Source: Acorus gramineus (taxonomy: Eukaryota > Streptophyta > Magnoliopsida > Acorales > Acoraceae). From it: 64,000 bases of DNA. The stretch spans positions 6,371,442 to 6,435,441 of the forward strand of contig CM060856.1 in assembly GCA_030737835.1 (NCBI GenBank), written 5' to 3'. Made by a program: the position numbers and the translations under genes. Position 1 is the first letter of the stretch. The number at the start of each line of letters is the position of its first letter. A model generated the notes under the pieces. The model was not told the DNA's origin. It did no database searches and saw only the letters and a list, made by a program, of their open reading frames with translations. Of the stretch, positions 1-13,698 are shown piece by piece.

Positions 1-56
1 AGTTACATTTAAAATTGTATCTGAAATGTTATAAGGCTATGCAGAAAACCTTAATG

Positions 57-189
57 ATATATCTGAGGGAAGGCATCTACCATCTAAAAGGAAGGCATCC
101 AAGGTTTATAAACCAAGGAGAAAGCAGCCAAAGAACCCTGAAAGGTGTGACACACAGATTGTTGATGAAGCTGTTGGATCTGCTGGATT
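57..189 (+). pseudogene. Basic C-terminal tail of a probable transposon protein (fragment)
   Basis: An open frame runs from the left side to a TGA at 187-189 and encodes a lysine/arginine-rich tail with SKRKASKVYKPRRKQPKNP followed by an acidic end. Such basic, nuclear-localisation-like tails are common at the C terminus of plant transposon proteins. No catalytic domain is visible, and the upstream part is outside the window. The family cannot be named from this piece. Confidence 0.25.
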
Positions 190-627
190 TTGATTTTCTT
201 CATCTTTATATATTTGTATTTTCCTCCTTATATCTTTGTGTTCCTTTCTCATAGACATGCTCTGCATCATTTTATGTTGAATTTAGATAGTGGATGACAA
301 TACTCATATTATAGTTACATTGTCTGTCAAAACTAGTTACATGTAATAAAAGCTAGTTACATTCATCAATAACGTAGTTACATTATTGAGAAAAATAGTA
401 ACAATTGCAATTCTAAACAGTTTGTTATAGATCATTTCAAGACAACTTGATAAAAATATAAGCTAATGCACGTATTGGTTGAACCAAATTCAGTATATAA
501 CCAATATTCAACCCAAAAAGGAGTACTTGTCTTTTTTCATATACATCCGCATACATCTGATTTTGTTTTGTTTTTCATTTACACAAAGGACAAAATTTTC
601 TCAATCTAAAATGAGAAGCCACTGAAC

Positions 628-984
628 TCAGTCATCCAATTCCATTGATAAAACCATGTGATCCTCTTCAGTGTAGGTCCTGGGATAGTCGTTCACAAAT
701 TCTTTGATGAGGCATGCTCTTATGTTTGTCAACTCATTCTTCGAGATGGGTTCCTGTATTTGTTCATGAAGTGTGTCATGTGTCATGATATTAACGATGA
801 CAGCGCCACATTCCATCCTACATATTAAGAAATGCATGACATACAAAGATTGTTTGATATATTCAATGTGGAACATGTAATTCTATTTATTATACTTACG
901 AAAAGTCTGGTTGTTGAGGTGAATTTTTCAGGATATGATCTTGCCCTCCTTTATCCAATCCAAACAGTTCATGAATTCCGTCAT
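628..984 (-). pseudogene. Ulp1-like (peptidase C48) C-terminal fragment, transposon-associated
   Basis: Two exons can be joined on the minus strand: 900-984 and 628-817. The donor is TTTTC/GTAAGT and the acceptor TATGTAG/GATGG. The joined frame reads QPDFSMECGAVIVNIM, then an amphipathic helix region with NIRACLIKEFVNDYPRTYTEE, and stops at 628-630. In Ulp1/SENP cysteine proteases the catalytic Cys sits in a (D/S)CG motif followed by V.V...; the MECG here fits that position, and the NIRA.L..EF.ND tail also fits. The catalytic His and Asp part would lie upstream and is not found, so this is a fragment. Such domains are often carried by plant Mutator-like and related elements. Confidence 0.45.
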
Positions 985-1129
985 CTGAAAAATAATAATT
1001 AGTTAGTTACATTTTCTGTATCCACTACTCAAAGCAGTCACATTCTGAACAACTACATCATTCATATTAGTTAGTTACAATAATAATAGATAACAATCCA
1101 AGCAACATCATAAAGATAAAGTCAGTCAC

Positions 1130-2300
1130 ATAATCTATTTTGGTTGGGAAGATGTTGGTGGCTTTGATTGTCGTTAAAATCTCGTCTTTGCCAACAAAAA
1201 TATAAAGCCCTTACCTAGGTAGAAAGTGGTAGCAAGGGGTCGAATCCACAGGGAAGCTATTGAAGTAAACGAATAAAAGTAAAAGATTATCAATATTTGG
1301 CAAAAAGGTTTAAAAACAAATTATTGATTTAAGAAAACTATTTGAAAAGCTTAGGTTGAAATTAATGTATAAAAAACGATCATCAAGGATTGGAAATCCA
1401 CCCCACGAATATCGTGATAATTCTTTCTTTTGCATTCAATGAAAACAGAATATTTCAAAAGCAGTTCACTTCTACTCGATTTAAAAATAGGGTTTATAAA
1501 GCATCAACCGTATCCCATCTAAGTAGAACGACGGAAGATCTAAAAATACCCATAATCAAAAGAAATCTGAGTTGAAGAAACTATATAAACATGAAGAACA
1601 AATCAGAAAACATCAATGCACAAAGAAAATAATCAATCACTCAATCTCATGGAGTGGAATCCTCTCCTTGATGGAAGGATTTTCTAGCCTACCATGGTTG
1701 ATGAAATTCTAGAATAAAAATAAAAATATTCCATAAAATAATAATATACTTTATTGAAAACACGAGAATCTGTCTCTAATACTAAAGAAATAAAAACAGA
1801 AAAGAAATAACAAAAACTGAAAAAGAATTCCTTCTGGCTGAATGCAGAGATCTCTCCTTGGCTGAATGCCCTTTTTATAGGGGTTTTGAGGGTTGAATTA
1901 GTTGTAAATGCTGATTTGCAAAATATGTTGGAGATATAATTGCAAAATCTGTTAGAGATCTTGTTGATTTGTTGGAGATGTCAAAGCTGATTTGATTGAA
2001 GATTTTATTGATTTGGTAGATCATTTTTAGAAGTTTTGATGAAGCTTTGAATGCTAATTCCTTCTCCAATTTATAACCTGTCAAATTTAAATACTGCCAA
2101 ATTTAGATTTCTGAATTTTAAAATATGGCTCTATATGAAAAATATGATAATGCATATTAATTGTATAAATATTGTCAATTTGTGTAAAATATGCTTTGAA
2201 TATAAAGAATAGAAACTTCCCTAATATGCATGTATATATGAATAATTACATAGGGAAATATTCCAAAACAACTCTTAAAAGCATATAAAAATATGTTCTT
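1130..2300. repeat. Unclassified repeat nested in copy A
   Basis: This stretch lacks the AGTTACATT motif that flanks it on both sides. It contains GGGGTCGAATCCACAGGGA at about 1227-1245, a phrase I remember as common in dispersed plant repeats, and a repeated phrase GGCTGAATGC at about 1837 and 1860. No intact coding region is seen. Ends and target duplication were not found, so nesting is inferred. Confidence 0.3.
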
Positions 2301-3190
2301 TTGAATATCTAACAGAAGACACATAAGTCCTCTGATTCATAAGGAAACCCAACAACACTACTCCATATATGTCATGGCTAACACACACCCTTTAGGTACT
2401 ACATTCATTTATCAGTTACATTAATAAAAAAAACTAGAAACATTATTGTTACTTTGTACGACTCATAGATGTAACTTAAATATAAGAATACCATCGAATA
2501 CACACTCATCAACACTAAAATACATTTGTTAGTTACATTAATAAAAAAAATTTGTTTCAATGATCAAACATGTAACTGAATATAAAAATTAATGATAATA
2601 GATCTACGGTGTTAAAACGTTTTTTTTTTTGTTTTGATAGAATGATTAAATGTGCCGCACACAAAAACCCAAAATCATCAAATACCAAATTTCTAGTCTG
2701 CTTATTATACAGTGTAACAATAAAAAATCACATTCACCATTATAGTCGTCGAAATGTCAAAAGCATTAAAGAAAAAAAACCCAAATGTTTTGCATACCCA
2801 TTTTTTTGCAAAGTTTTAATCCACCATATGAAGAAATTCGTCGAATTTGATGTTGTTCTGATCACCCGGTCGAGTTTTAAGTTACTACGAATGGTTTTTT
2901 TGATGGAGGGGAATCGATGGATAGAGCGATTTCGTGCGGAAGATGTTTTTAGGAAATCCTAATTTGTTTTTTTCGTTTTCGAAACGCCGAGAAGGTCGGG
3001 AAGACGAAGCAAAAAAAACGCAAAATGAGGGGGAAATCACGGGCTACGATGGGTTTGATAAATGGGGGTACTTTAGACATTTGCTTGTTTACCTTTTTGT
3101 AAAATTAAATCAAGCGACCAATGAAAAATTGACACCTCATGGGGCCTACAAATAAGGCTTATATTCTAGGGCCTATATAGCAGAACTGTA

Positions 3191-4600
3191 AGTCGATTCA
3201 TTGGATTATATAATTTCAACTTTATAATATTACATAGTTCATTGAATGAAATACATGATTTATAAAAAATGAAAACATGAGAGGACTAGTTTGGGAGTGT
3301 AACTGTGAGTGAACGTAACATTTTCCTTTTTTTTTTCAATTCACCCACATGATTTAATTTTTTTAAATGGTTACATTAGGTTCATTTTATAGTCCAAAAC
3401 AAAGACAACGCTTGATTTTATTTTTTTAAAATCATATACCTCATCTAATATTTGTATTTTTATAAAATATGAATTATATATTCTAATGGATTAAATGTAA
3501 TTATTTATAGAAAATGTGAAAATTTTCAACTATCTCGTTACACTAAGTGGAGGGGTAGAGGGCTAATAAGATATATGGTATTGCATTTGAAATTATAAAT
3601 ATGAGCTCTTTTTTAAATGAGCGCTATTACACTGCCCATTTTACAGCCTAATTTATCATTGTAATATGGTATATACCCTCTTGGAAATATTTTTACATAT
3701 CCCACAAACGAGTTCCTACAATTTATTGAAGTATATACTTCATTTTTTATAAGAACATATAACTTATTAATTGAGGTATATTATTTTAATTTAAAAAATA
3801 AAAAAGATGAAAACTGCATTTAATTAAGGTTGAAAACGTGGCTTTGTTTAACAAATTTTTTTTTGAAATATATATTTATCTAATGAATTATAATGTTTTT
3901 AAAAAATAAATGTCATCAAAAATTTCATGTACACATTTTTACATTTTTCCAACCTGGCCAATATGTATAAGATGTAACATATTATACATTTTATGCTAAC
4001 GTATTACACATTTCATGTAATATATTCTCTATACTTTCTGCAGTACAACATGCAGTCCCCGTTCGGTTTAGATTTTTATAAAACAATGCATAATATGTAT
4101 TTCATAAAAATGAAATATATACCTCCATAAGAAAATATATACTCCACCGAATCTAATTAAAAAGATATACCTAATGAAGCATATATATATCTTATTAAAG
4201 ATGTATGATTGCACATAGGGTTAAAAGCCTGAAAATAATGACTTGCATTTGATTGATAGCATATTTACTTATTTAGAAAAAATAGAATCTTGGCATACAA
4301 ATTATATCTTTCTTATGCAAGATGGGTAAGGTTGGGTGGGACAGAAAAATTGAATCCCAGAACCTAGGCCTTCTGACCCCATACAAAACCACAAATCAAA
4401 GTGAGCTTGCTAATAACAGCAAACCAAGTAAGATCCATAAAATTTAAGCTTTTCAATTCCTCTAAATCATATCAACAGATACAATGCCAATATCGAACAA
4501 GTTTAGCGTCTGGCGTCTGCTAGATCATTAATAAATCACTAAAGATCACAATGAATGACAGGTCTGTCAATATAGAAAACTTGACAATATGAATTGATCA
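3191..4600. other. AT-rich intergenic DNA
   Basis: No coding region, RNA gene or clear element ends seen. The stretch is very AT-rich with short runs resembling eroded transposon sequence. Bases from about 4600 to 4873 are probably the 3' untranslated region of the ORP gene. Confidence 0.5.
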
Positions 4601-4873
4601 TACAAAGCTATAAGACATTTTACTTGCAAGCCTCTCTTCTTTCTTTTTTTTTGTAAGGAAATTCATTTTTTTTCATGGATTGAGGCCCCAAATTGTGTAG
4701 AAGAAAATGAAATAAGGAATAATCAGTGAACAAGGGAGGGGAGCACACTTGACACAAAGCCTCCATTTTGCCATATTTTTTATCTGCAGATTTCAGTGGA
4801 AACCTGTTGAGTGGAATTTTTTCAACTGGGCAAATGATCAAAAGATGATAAAAAATCGAACCGAGGTCCTCAC

Positions 4874-7800
4874 CTATGGATCTTCTGAAACATCCCCAAA
4901 TATGTTTGGGCACCCATCCCATCTTTTTTGCTCTCTTGCTTCCCAATACCCGCCTATGTACCTGTACGTGCCACTCTCACTGTCCCTCCTGAACCACCTC
5001 GGCCTCCACCCATCCTCTTGTAATTTCCTTGACTGCACAAAAGGTGACAAAATGACTCAACTATTATAGGACATACTTGTCAAATCATCCCATATGAATA
5101 ATCAATGCATGCCAGAATTTAAAAAGTAAATGAGAGATGGGGTACCGAGTTAGGATAATTGAAACAAGAATCCTGATCCAATGACAAAAAAAAAAAATTG
5201 ACCATTTGGGTGACCAAGGTGATTTTGGACCAATCTTATCACTTTTGAAATTAGTTCACACAAGCTTGAGTCACCAATTTGGTTGGAACTTTTCGTTATT
5301 GGATCATTTTCCTCAAAACAATGATGAGTGGATGTGTGAAGCAAGGGACTGCTCACCATGCGTTGCCTTTTCTCTAATCGCAGTTTCTCTGCATTTGCCT
5401 TTTCATATTCCCCATTCTCTAGATGTCGCTGGTCTGGTCTAAGTCTGGAGTCTGTGGGTGGAAGCTTCTCCTTGATCAACAGTAAAAAAATCTGGTTCAG
5501 ATGACTAGAATTGGGAATGTTAAAAGTGTAGAGCAATGAATGCAACATGTCATAGCTACCTGCAGTTCCGAGGTTAGCTCATTCAGCATAATTGCGAATG
5601 ATGTTAAGTTGTAGCGTGTGGGGTTAGATGGAGGTTTGCTCCTTTTCCATAACAAAGTGGCATCGGGAAATTGATCAGAATTCTTGTACTTGGATCCAAC
5701 ATCTCCATTGACATAATACACGCTGTCATCCCACTTTCCTATGAATGTGGCAACTCTGTTTCCTGTGCCATCCTCAACAGATCCATGCACCTATGAAAAG
5801 GTTGATGAGTCCTGTTAATTGGATTGTATTCCATTAAGGGATATGTGCGAACACAATGAACAATATTTTTGTGAGCTCCTACCTGGTGAGGGTTGCGATC
5901 AAGGATGGATTGCTCTTTGAACTTCAATTTGCATGAGTATTGATGGTTTCCTTGTATATGCATTATCCCATGATGGTCACAGTATAGCTTACCAAGAATA
6001 AGATTATAAATAGTTGTTGTGACCTGCGATTGGAATGATCAACATATGATATAAAATATTCTTGGACAACAAGGAAGAAAATAAATTGCCTGACATCGTC
6101 AATACCTTACTCCACTGGAATATTTCACCATCGTCAAATTCAAGAGTCAGGACACCAACAGGATCAAGCTGTATAGAGCGGCCCCAAAATTTAGACTTGA
6201 GATTGCTGTCACCCGAGAATTTCCAACCTCTACCTTCACAGTGGCAGGCAATAAGCATGGGGTGGTGGCTAACCTATTCAGTAGAGAGAAATACCCATAT
6301 TCAGAAATTTAAATTTTTGCATATCCCAAAGTGAATGAAAGCGGGAGATCAGATATTACCAAGGCTGCTGATTACTAGATGTGGAATGGCATGATGCAGA
6401 TTATACATGTTCCTAGTCCAAGTTATATACTTCAAGATGACAAGAAAAACAGATGGAAAGGCATTTCAAACATTCTCACTAAAACAAACTAAATAATTGC
6501 CAAAGAATAAGATTGGATTAAATGATTGTTAAATCCAGCATTCATTCGTTTTGCACACCCTCTCGTGAAGTACATGTATTGTGTTGTGTTAGGATTGATA
6601 CACTGTATGGTTGGGGCCTACAAGTTCCAAGCTTAATTCGCTCTTCCAAAACCGCAGCCCCGCTTCCTTCTGTATTTAGTACTCTACCTCTGCCAAACAA
6701 TCACTCTATTGTCCTTCTGTTTACCAGTGATGGTGATGTTGTCAAAGCATTGAGCACTGTATGAAATGAGTGGCTAAAAATAAGGGTACAACTTGGTTCA
6801 GTTTAAATGAAAGCTGGATTGACTTGAATAACATGATCCAAGCAGAAACAAACCGTGCAGAATCTCCATTCCATTGTAGCTTCATCTGTTTCTCCATATG
6901 TTACCATCACCATTCACTTCCTCATACTCCATTCAAGAGTACTGCCTTCTGCATTCTATCATATCATGATTGAAAAACACACCTAAAAATAACTAATCAT
7001 ATTGCCACATGTCTCATACTCTATTCATTTTTTCGATGGTTCATCGCATTAGTATAATATGGTGAACATCACACCCTCTCTCTCTCTCTCTCTCTCTGCG
7101 GTACACAAACTTTCAAGCATTGTCCAGCGTAGGGCAGTGTAATTCAATAGATACATGCATCCAATTCTGGTAGAGCTGTGCAAAGTCGGCAAAGAACATA
7201 CCCAAGAAAATCCTTAACTAATATTTCATGAACTACCTATTGATTGATCTCAATAGAATATGTTGAGAACCTAACCTTCTCAGAGAAGAATCGGATCCCT
7301 TGTTCTGGGTAGTCTGCTTCATAAGTTTCTCCTAACATGGGATTGAATGGCTTGCAGTGACGACCATCAGAAGAAGCGTATCCAGAGACTGCAAAGGCAG
7401 CTACATTCAGAATTCGCATGAGACTGTTCCCCTAGATACAAAATGATACATACATGTAAGCAAAATACACATTTTCAAAGAAACTGTTGAAGCTCATTTG
7501 TTGTGGGCTCGAATAATTTTAATCATGGGCCTCCTTTATATTAAAATAAGATCACAGTAAAAGCATGTTACAAAATTGTGCTTAAGTCAAAATCTGTAGA
7601 AATTATTGTAAACAGAAATGCATGATTTGACCTGAGAAACTTTACCCCCTTCTAAATCCCACTCAAATGAATCTCTTTAAATATAAATCCAAGCCACCGG
7701 ATGTAAATAAAATGCTAAAACCCCCTGTATGTGATGTTTTACATTTGAATATAAGTTATTGCACACATAAGAGATTGAAATTTCAAATTTAATCATTCCT

Positions 7801-10800
7801 ATAATATGAATCTCCAATAAAGTATTTGAATAGATGAAGGCATGAAATTTTGGAAAATTTTCACTCAGGGACTCAAATTGATGGCTAAAGGTGACTGTTC
7901 AAATAGCCTACTGAAATTTCCATGTCAGGGTGTAAAGAAAGGGATGAGATTGCCAGGGTAAAGGGATCATTAATAATAATATATGCCGATTTCGGATCAT
8001 TAATGATAATATATGCCGAGTTCTACAAAGTGCTGTGTGTGGTTATCCTTTAAAACCAATCATGAATGACTAACACTCCATCATTAGTTCAGCATAATGA
8101 TTCTCCCTAAACTATGAAAACAAACCTTTTCAGAAAATGACTAAACCAACATCTTGAAATATTTGAATACAAACTAGACAGCTTACCGAAAAAGCTCCCC
8201 TTATGGATAGTAATTTCACATATTTATAATTTTCTTTATAAACAATGTGCATTTACCACAAATATATTACAAGCAAGCTCACAGCAAGGGGAACAATCCT
8301 GTTTTGCAGCAGAGAAAAATTTAATAAAAATTAAAGATGTCAGAATTAATAAACTACCATAAATAAAACCCAGCAAGGAAAATAATGAGTCCCATTTCTT
8401 TTCTGCCATAAATGCAAAAGGCACCAGCATAACCAGGAATGACCTCTATTTATTTCTGAAACCATATGATACCATCAAGTGTAATATATCCCCCATTAAA
8501 AAAAAGAAAATCTTACAGAACATCGACCGGATGAGCCTCAAATCCACCTTACCTTAAACCTATCTATAATGTACACAATTTCCTTAGCTCATCTCCCATG
8601 AAATTATGAACTAAATCCCTATTGAAGTTTAGAACTTGGACCCATGGCTCATTGGTCATAAATTCATCCATGCAGATCTTATGGAAAAGATGGAATATCA
8701 AGAATAGAAGTATCACATTACTATTTCTACAGATTTATACTGTTGGTCACCGAAATAAAAGGTATCATTGATTTAACAATTTTCAATCCTTAGATGTCCA
8801 TCATAGCACAGTAAATCAATAATAGTCTCTTTCAAGGTGAGGATGAATGATAATAGTATATCTTTTCAAAACTAGTGAAGTTAGAAAAAGATTCTTTTAA
8901 ATCCCACTATACACATGATCATCCAATCTTACGATTTAATGGTCTGGCACTACACTGATTTACAAGTATCTAATATTCCCTTACCATTTTCCCATACTCG
9001 TATGCGCGATCCAAGAGATAAGAATATTCCAGCTCCTCAAAGCACTTCTGAAGTGATGATATTGGCTCATTGAAGTAAACAGGAAGGCAAACACGTGTGA
9101 GATCCTTGCCGACATTATCCTTAATCATTGACCAGAGGCTGACACCTTTCTCCTTCTCTATTGGGTCAGGAAGTTTCTTTCTCCTTTCAATGCATGGGAA
9201 TTTAAAATCAGTGAATCCTTTTTCAAAATCTGTCATCTCTGTGCTATTGAAGTGATTTTGAATATCTGAGCCCTTATCAGCATGGCATGCAACTTCTTCT
9301 ACACAGCCATGAGTAGCAGCAGAGTCAATAAAACACTCACTCGTGTCAAAATATAAAGGTTCATCTTCATCGGACATATCATCAAGCTCTTGCTTTTCAA
9401 TATCATCCGAAGATTCTGTTGTGCTGTATTCTGAACATTCAAAGAAATCAACAGATAAGCAAAAACAATTAATGCTCAAAAGATTTTAAATATGTATACT
9501 GCAAAGCAAGAGAAAAATATCCTATAAAAAATAAAAGAAGATAATGAAGGCAGAATTTATGAGAAAATGTATTATGCACGATCAATGAAGTAGCATTTAC
9601 AGGACCATGTAATATGTGAAGTCCATGATGAGACTCCTACAGTGGATGGGAAAATTTACCACTAAATTTTCCATTTCCTGGGCTAGAAAGTTCATCCTTC
9701 ATCAATTTCAGTCCACCTTCACGGATTCCAGAGCCTTCAGCTTCCACATTATCTTCCTGCACGTGCAAAAATGCAATCCTCTCCTCAGACTCAACAAGCA
9801 AATCAATTCCATAACCTACATGAAAAGAATGCATTTAAAATTCAGATATCAAATAGAAGCATAGGCTATGGAGAGAACACCTAAAATTACTTGCACAAGA
9901 AGTTTAAAGACATTTCAGAGAACTCTCCATGACATAATCTACTCAAAACTAAAGCATGTCAATTAAGACATTGCTATATCAATAATGCCTTATGAGTTTA
10001 ACTTGAACTAATTTGCATACAAGAGAGCTGTCAATGAATGTGTGCAACAATTGCCCATTTCATCTTTCCAAATACAATTTACAATACATTATAAACTTTC
10101 AAGTAACTCAATCAAGGATGCATATTGCAATTCATCAATGCAGGGTTGGAGTGGAACAGTGGAAAGCACATGACTTGATTTTAGCTTTCTCACTAGCTCA
10201 ATACACCATGGATTTATTTAGATAGACAACATTATATGGATTATAGAGGATGCAGATTACACTAAGAGGACCCAAAAGATGTAGAATGCACTTGAAGGAC
10301 CCAACAGCTTCCAAAGATAGCTTCCAGAGATATATGTAAGGAAGATAACTCTCAAGTTCGAAGAGAATCACCATATGATTCAAAAACTTTGGGCAAACAT
10401 GACTAGAGAAGGATAGAGTATGCATTTCCTTTCAGCCATAGAAATGCCATCATAATGTCACAATAATACCAAAAAAAAAAGGCACACATATACAATCATC
10501 TACAAACATGAGAACCATAAATTGACACTTGACCATTCCATGATTTACTACAGTGCCTCCATTGATTCACTAATGCCAAAATTCACCTTGATGTTTATGA
10601 ATTAAATGGAAGATATAACAATTACATGCAAAACATAATAAACAATATTTGCTACCCACAATCACTGTTGTATATAGAGGGAATCGATACAACCTTATTG
10701 AGGGTGTTAGCCCACTGACACATTGGAGTCTTAGCATGTATCAAATAATGCTGCGGTGAAGTGTGATGGCTTAATTGGCTGTCCAGCAAACTAAACAACG

Positions 10801-13462
10801 AAAAAGGAACCAATTTTTGAAGGACTTAATTATTTTGTTTTTCTTAATAGGTCAGTTTCTCAGGGTAAATATAACAAATCATTATTTGTGGGTCATCATT
10901 CATGCATAGAAAAAGATAGCAAATGTTCCAAAACCAACAAGTTAATTACACTCCTAAAATTTAGGGTTAGGCAGAAAAAATACCTCCAACTGGCCCAATG
11001 CACCAAGCCAGTTGAAACGGTCTTCGTAGATAAGCTTCAACTGCCTGTTCAACTCCGAAAATTCTGACACCATTATCTTCTCACACTCCTTGATAAGTGG
11101 CTCACCAAGTCCTTCCTCAAGCAAGCGATCTCTAAGCTTTTCAGTCGAGTACAAAACATCGTTTTGGACAAAGGGAGTCCTATCATTCAATGGTCTTAGA
11201 GTGAATAAGCTTCTTGCTGTGACTAAGGCCTCGATCCACAAAGTACGATCTTTCTTTGAATCAGTCCTCAAGTGGAGCGTTTTAGTAGCAGAGAATATGT
11301 AAAATCTTCTATCATCAGACTTGCTCTCTCGAAATGAAGAAATCTGTTAAAAAAAAAAAAACTAGAAATCAGTAAGCTTCAAACTTTATAAAAGGATATC
11401 TGATTTCTCAAATTATGGGCAACTAATCAATGAAAACAAAAATGAAGGCAGGCATCTTCTGAAGAGCCACCCACAATACACAGATTTCAAGCTCCAAAAT
11501 AAATTTGAATTTTTCTGCTTCGTTAAAATACAAAAGAAAAGGACAAGAAGTGGTTGACTGCAACAACAAAATTCCCCTTTTAAGTTGTTTAAAATTCCTT
11601 TGTTTTGTTGATAAAGTATAAAATAATTCTTCATAATTGCCTTTCAAACTTTAGATACACATAATGAAGGACCATCTTTCCAAGGGTACACTGTGGCAAA
11701 TACATTCATCTAACACTTCTTTTCCTTTCTTAATTTGACCTATAATTTATGATTTCTTTCTTTCAGTAAATGTGAAACTTTATAATCAGTAACAACAATA
11801 GACTACATCCTACTGACAGAAACCTCGGATGAGCTGCATCAGCAACAATGATTTAACCGCACATAAAATTATATCAATATGTAGGCATGAATCATTGATA
11901 GGCATCAAAATTGACCCATTTTAATCCAATTAAAAAAACCTGCCAATCGAATTCGTTTCCAAATGCAAAATATACACCGAAAAGCAGCACAAAAATCGTG
12001 CATTTCAAATTACCCCCCTCCCCCAGTGCCTCCCTCCCGTAAACACATAAATACACACTCAATCCAACCCCACCCTCAGGTCATCAACCAAGCTTTTGAC
12101 CCATCAACCACAACCACACAAACAATGCCAACAAAATCAACACAATAGCAATTTTCATCCTTACCTGCCAACAGTTAAAGAAGACATTTGAAATAGACCC
12201 ATTATGAGAAAACTACAGAAAAAGCAACCCCAACCATCACATGAAAAAAAGGGGCCAGCAAGAAAACAGATCACCACCCACCTAGTTTCAAAAGCAGAAG
12301 ATCTCCGCGTAGAAGAAGCCCTAAACAAATAAAAATCAGGTTCTCCTATTGTTATTATCGCCCGATTTTTTGTTTTGCCTTCCCTCTCCTTTTCATGTGG
12401 GAGCATATACCCAAACAGGATAAGACGCGTATCCAACTAATAAGTGTCCCATGGGTTGCTTTCTTTTTTTGTAAGAAAAAAAAAATGGCCTTGCAACACT
12501 AGGCCCCCCCCCCAACCTTGCACTCCCTGCAGCGCACGCTCCCCAGCAGAGCCACACACAACACCCCCAAAAGTCTCACTGTATACCGAAAACCCAATCA
12601 CGCCCTCCTCTCAACGTCACCCCCCACACACACAAATACTCTCCCTTGTGTAATCCTGTCTCTACCCTCTCTAACAAAAAAAATTACAAAACAAAAAACT
12701 TTTTTTTAACCCATTAAAAAGAGAAACTTTGCACGGTCTTCAGGACGAAGAGCTGATGTGATTAGTTTTCAGATTTCACGGCGAGTAAAACAGTAAAAAG
12801 AAGACGACGTACAGGTAAAAAATAAAATAAACCTGGGAGTGAAAAACAGGTCCCAAAACGTACAAATCACAAACATCACAAAACACAAACAACAGGAGCA
12901 AAATAAAAACAAACCCAGGAAAAAAAATATTTACGGTGTTCCGCGAGTCACCCAAATTAACCTGCTCGTCGGTGAGAGAACGAAAAATTTTCACAGAGAG
13001 AGACAGAGAGGGGATCTGCTTTTCAAACCATCGCCGCAAATAGTGAATCACGTCAAAAAAAAAAAAGAAGCCATAAGTGTCTCAAACCTTCAGATGGACC
13101 ACTCCGATCGCCTTAACCTGCTCCGCCTCGCGTCCTCCCCGACCGAGCCGCGCGAGGCGGGGAGAGGCATCCCCGATGAGGCGGAAGTCGTCCCCGCCGG
13201 CGGCCTCCAGAAGCAGCGGCCCCGACTGCCGGATCTTGGAGTAGGAGAGGACCCCGTCCTTCAGCGAGAACCACCGCGGCCTCCACCCCCGGCCGTAGTT
13301 CGTCCACTTGTACAACACCCCGGCCACCGCCAAGGCGGCGGCGGCCGCCGCCTCGGGGTCGGCGGCTGCGCAGGGCGCCAAGGGATCGGCGAAATCGGAG
13401 GGACGGGAGCGGTCGCCGAGGCCGCCGGGACAGTCGATGGAGATGCAGCAGAGGGGGTGCAT
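4874..13462 (-). CDS. Oxysterol-binding protein-related protein, ORP1 type (PH + ORD), 10 exons
   Basis: Exons, in order: 13088-13462, 10984-11343, 9660-9756, 8985-9430, 7276-7431, 6106-6273, 5883-6023, 5560-5790, 5357-5470, 4874-5032. Together they encode 748 aa; all junctions are GT/AG and in frame. A PH domain spans about residues 48-169 ([23 protein letters not shown] at its start is typical of plant ORP1). The sterol/phosphoinositide transfer domain spans about 364-690, with [12 protein letters not shown] (453-464) and the signature EKVSHHPM, whose His481-His482 pair binds the PI4P phosphate in this family. An acidic stretch followed by LYFDTSE (303-309) resembles a FFAT motif for docking on ER VAP proteins. 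The likely role is lipid exchange at membrane contacts, probably between ER and a PI4P-containing membrane. Exon 1 is very GC-rich; the other exons are not. Exon 3 was placed by the cgtgcag/GAAGAT acceptor because the upstream acceptor at 9815 breaks the frame. Confidence 0.93.
7076..7097. repeat. (CT)n microsatellite
   Basis: About eleven CT units within intron 5 of the ORP gene. Confidence 0.9.
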
Positions 13463-13691
13463 TTTGCGGGGGATCGATCAGCAATTCGATCGGACGGGAT
13501 CTTCCATTCGAGGTGGAAATCTGTCTCCGAATGGGGTTTTGAGCGTCTCTGGATCGAGAAGTCTCAGTGTCGGGGAGTGAGGGAGGGATTGTTGGGTTGG
13601 AGAGAGTGCGTAATTAAGGATTCGAAGAAGTGGGAGGAGGAGGAACTGGAGAGTCGGACCCCTCCCACTGATGGAGACATAAATGGCAAAG

Positions 13692-13698
13692 ATTTATA
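13692..13698 (-). promoter_or_regulatory. Candidate TATA box of the ORP gene
   Basis: The minus strand reads TATAAAT here, about 230 bases upstream of the ATG at 13462. That would give a 5' leader of roughly 200 nt. Placement rests on position and sequence only. Confidence 0.4.

Larger units (their letters stand above)
1..3190. mobile_element. Decayed element with AGTTACATT motif clusters (copy A)
   Basis: The motif AGTTACATT or close variants recurs at about 316-380, 1007-1075 and 2413-2580, in both orientations. The right part (about 3050-3190) matches the right part of 25930-26785: both carry TTGACACCTCATGGG followed by a GGGCYTRTRTAGCAGA-like stretch. Dense short repeats near the ends are typical of plant class II elements, where they bind transposase. 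The copy is cut by the window start and seems interrupted by another insertion near 1130-2300. Two coding remnants lie inside (57-189 plus, 628-984 minus). The superfamily is not resolved; a Mutator-like element carrying a Ulp1 protease is one possibility. Confidence 0.45.

Noticed and set aside
1220..1250. GGTCGAATCC resembling a tRNA T-loop
   Set aside because: No acceptor stem or anticodon arm could be folded around it; the phrase belongs to a dispersed plant repeat.
9757..9834. Upstream extension of ORP exon 3 to the acceptor at 9815
   Set aside because: This acceptor gives a frame that does not join exon 2; the acceptor at 9756 joins in frame and gives the expected QLE-EDNVEAE sequence.
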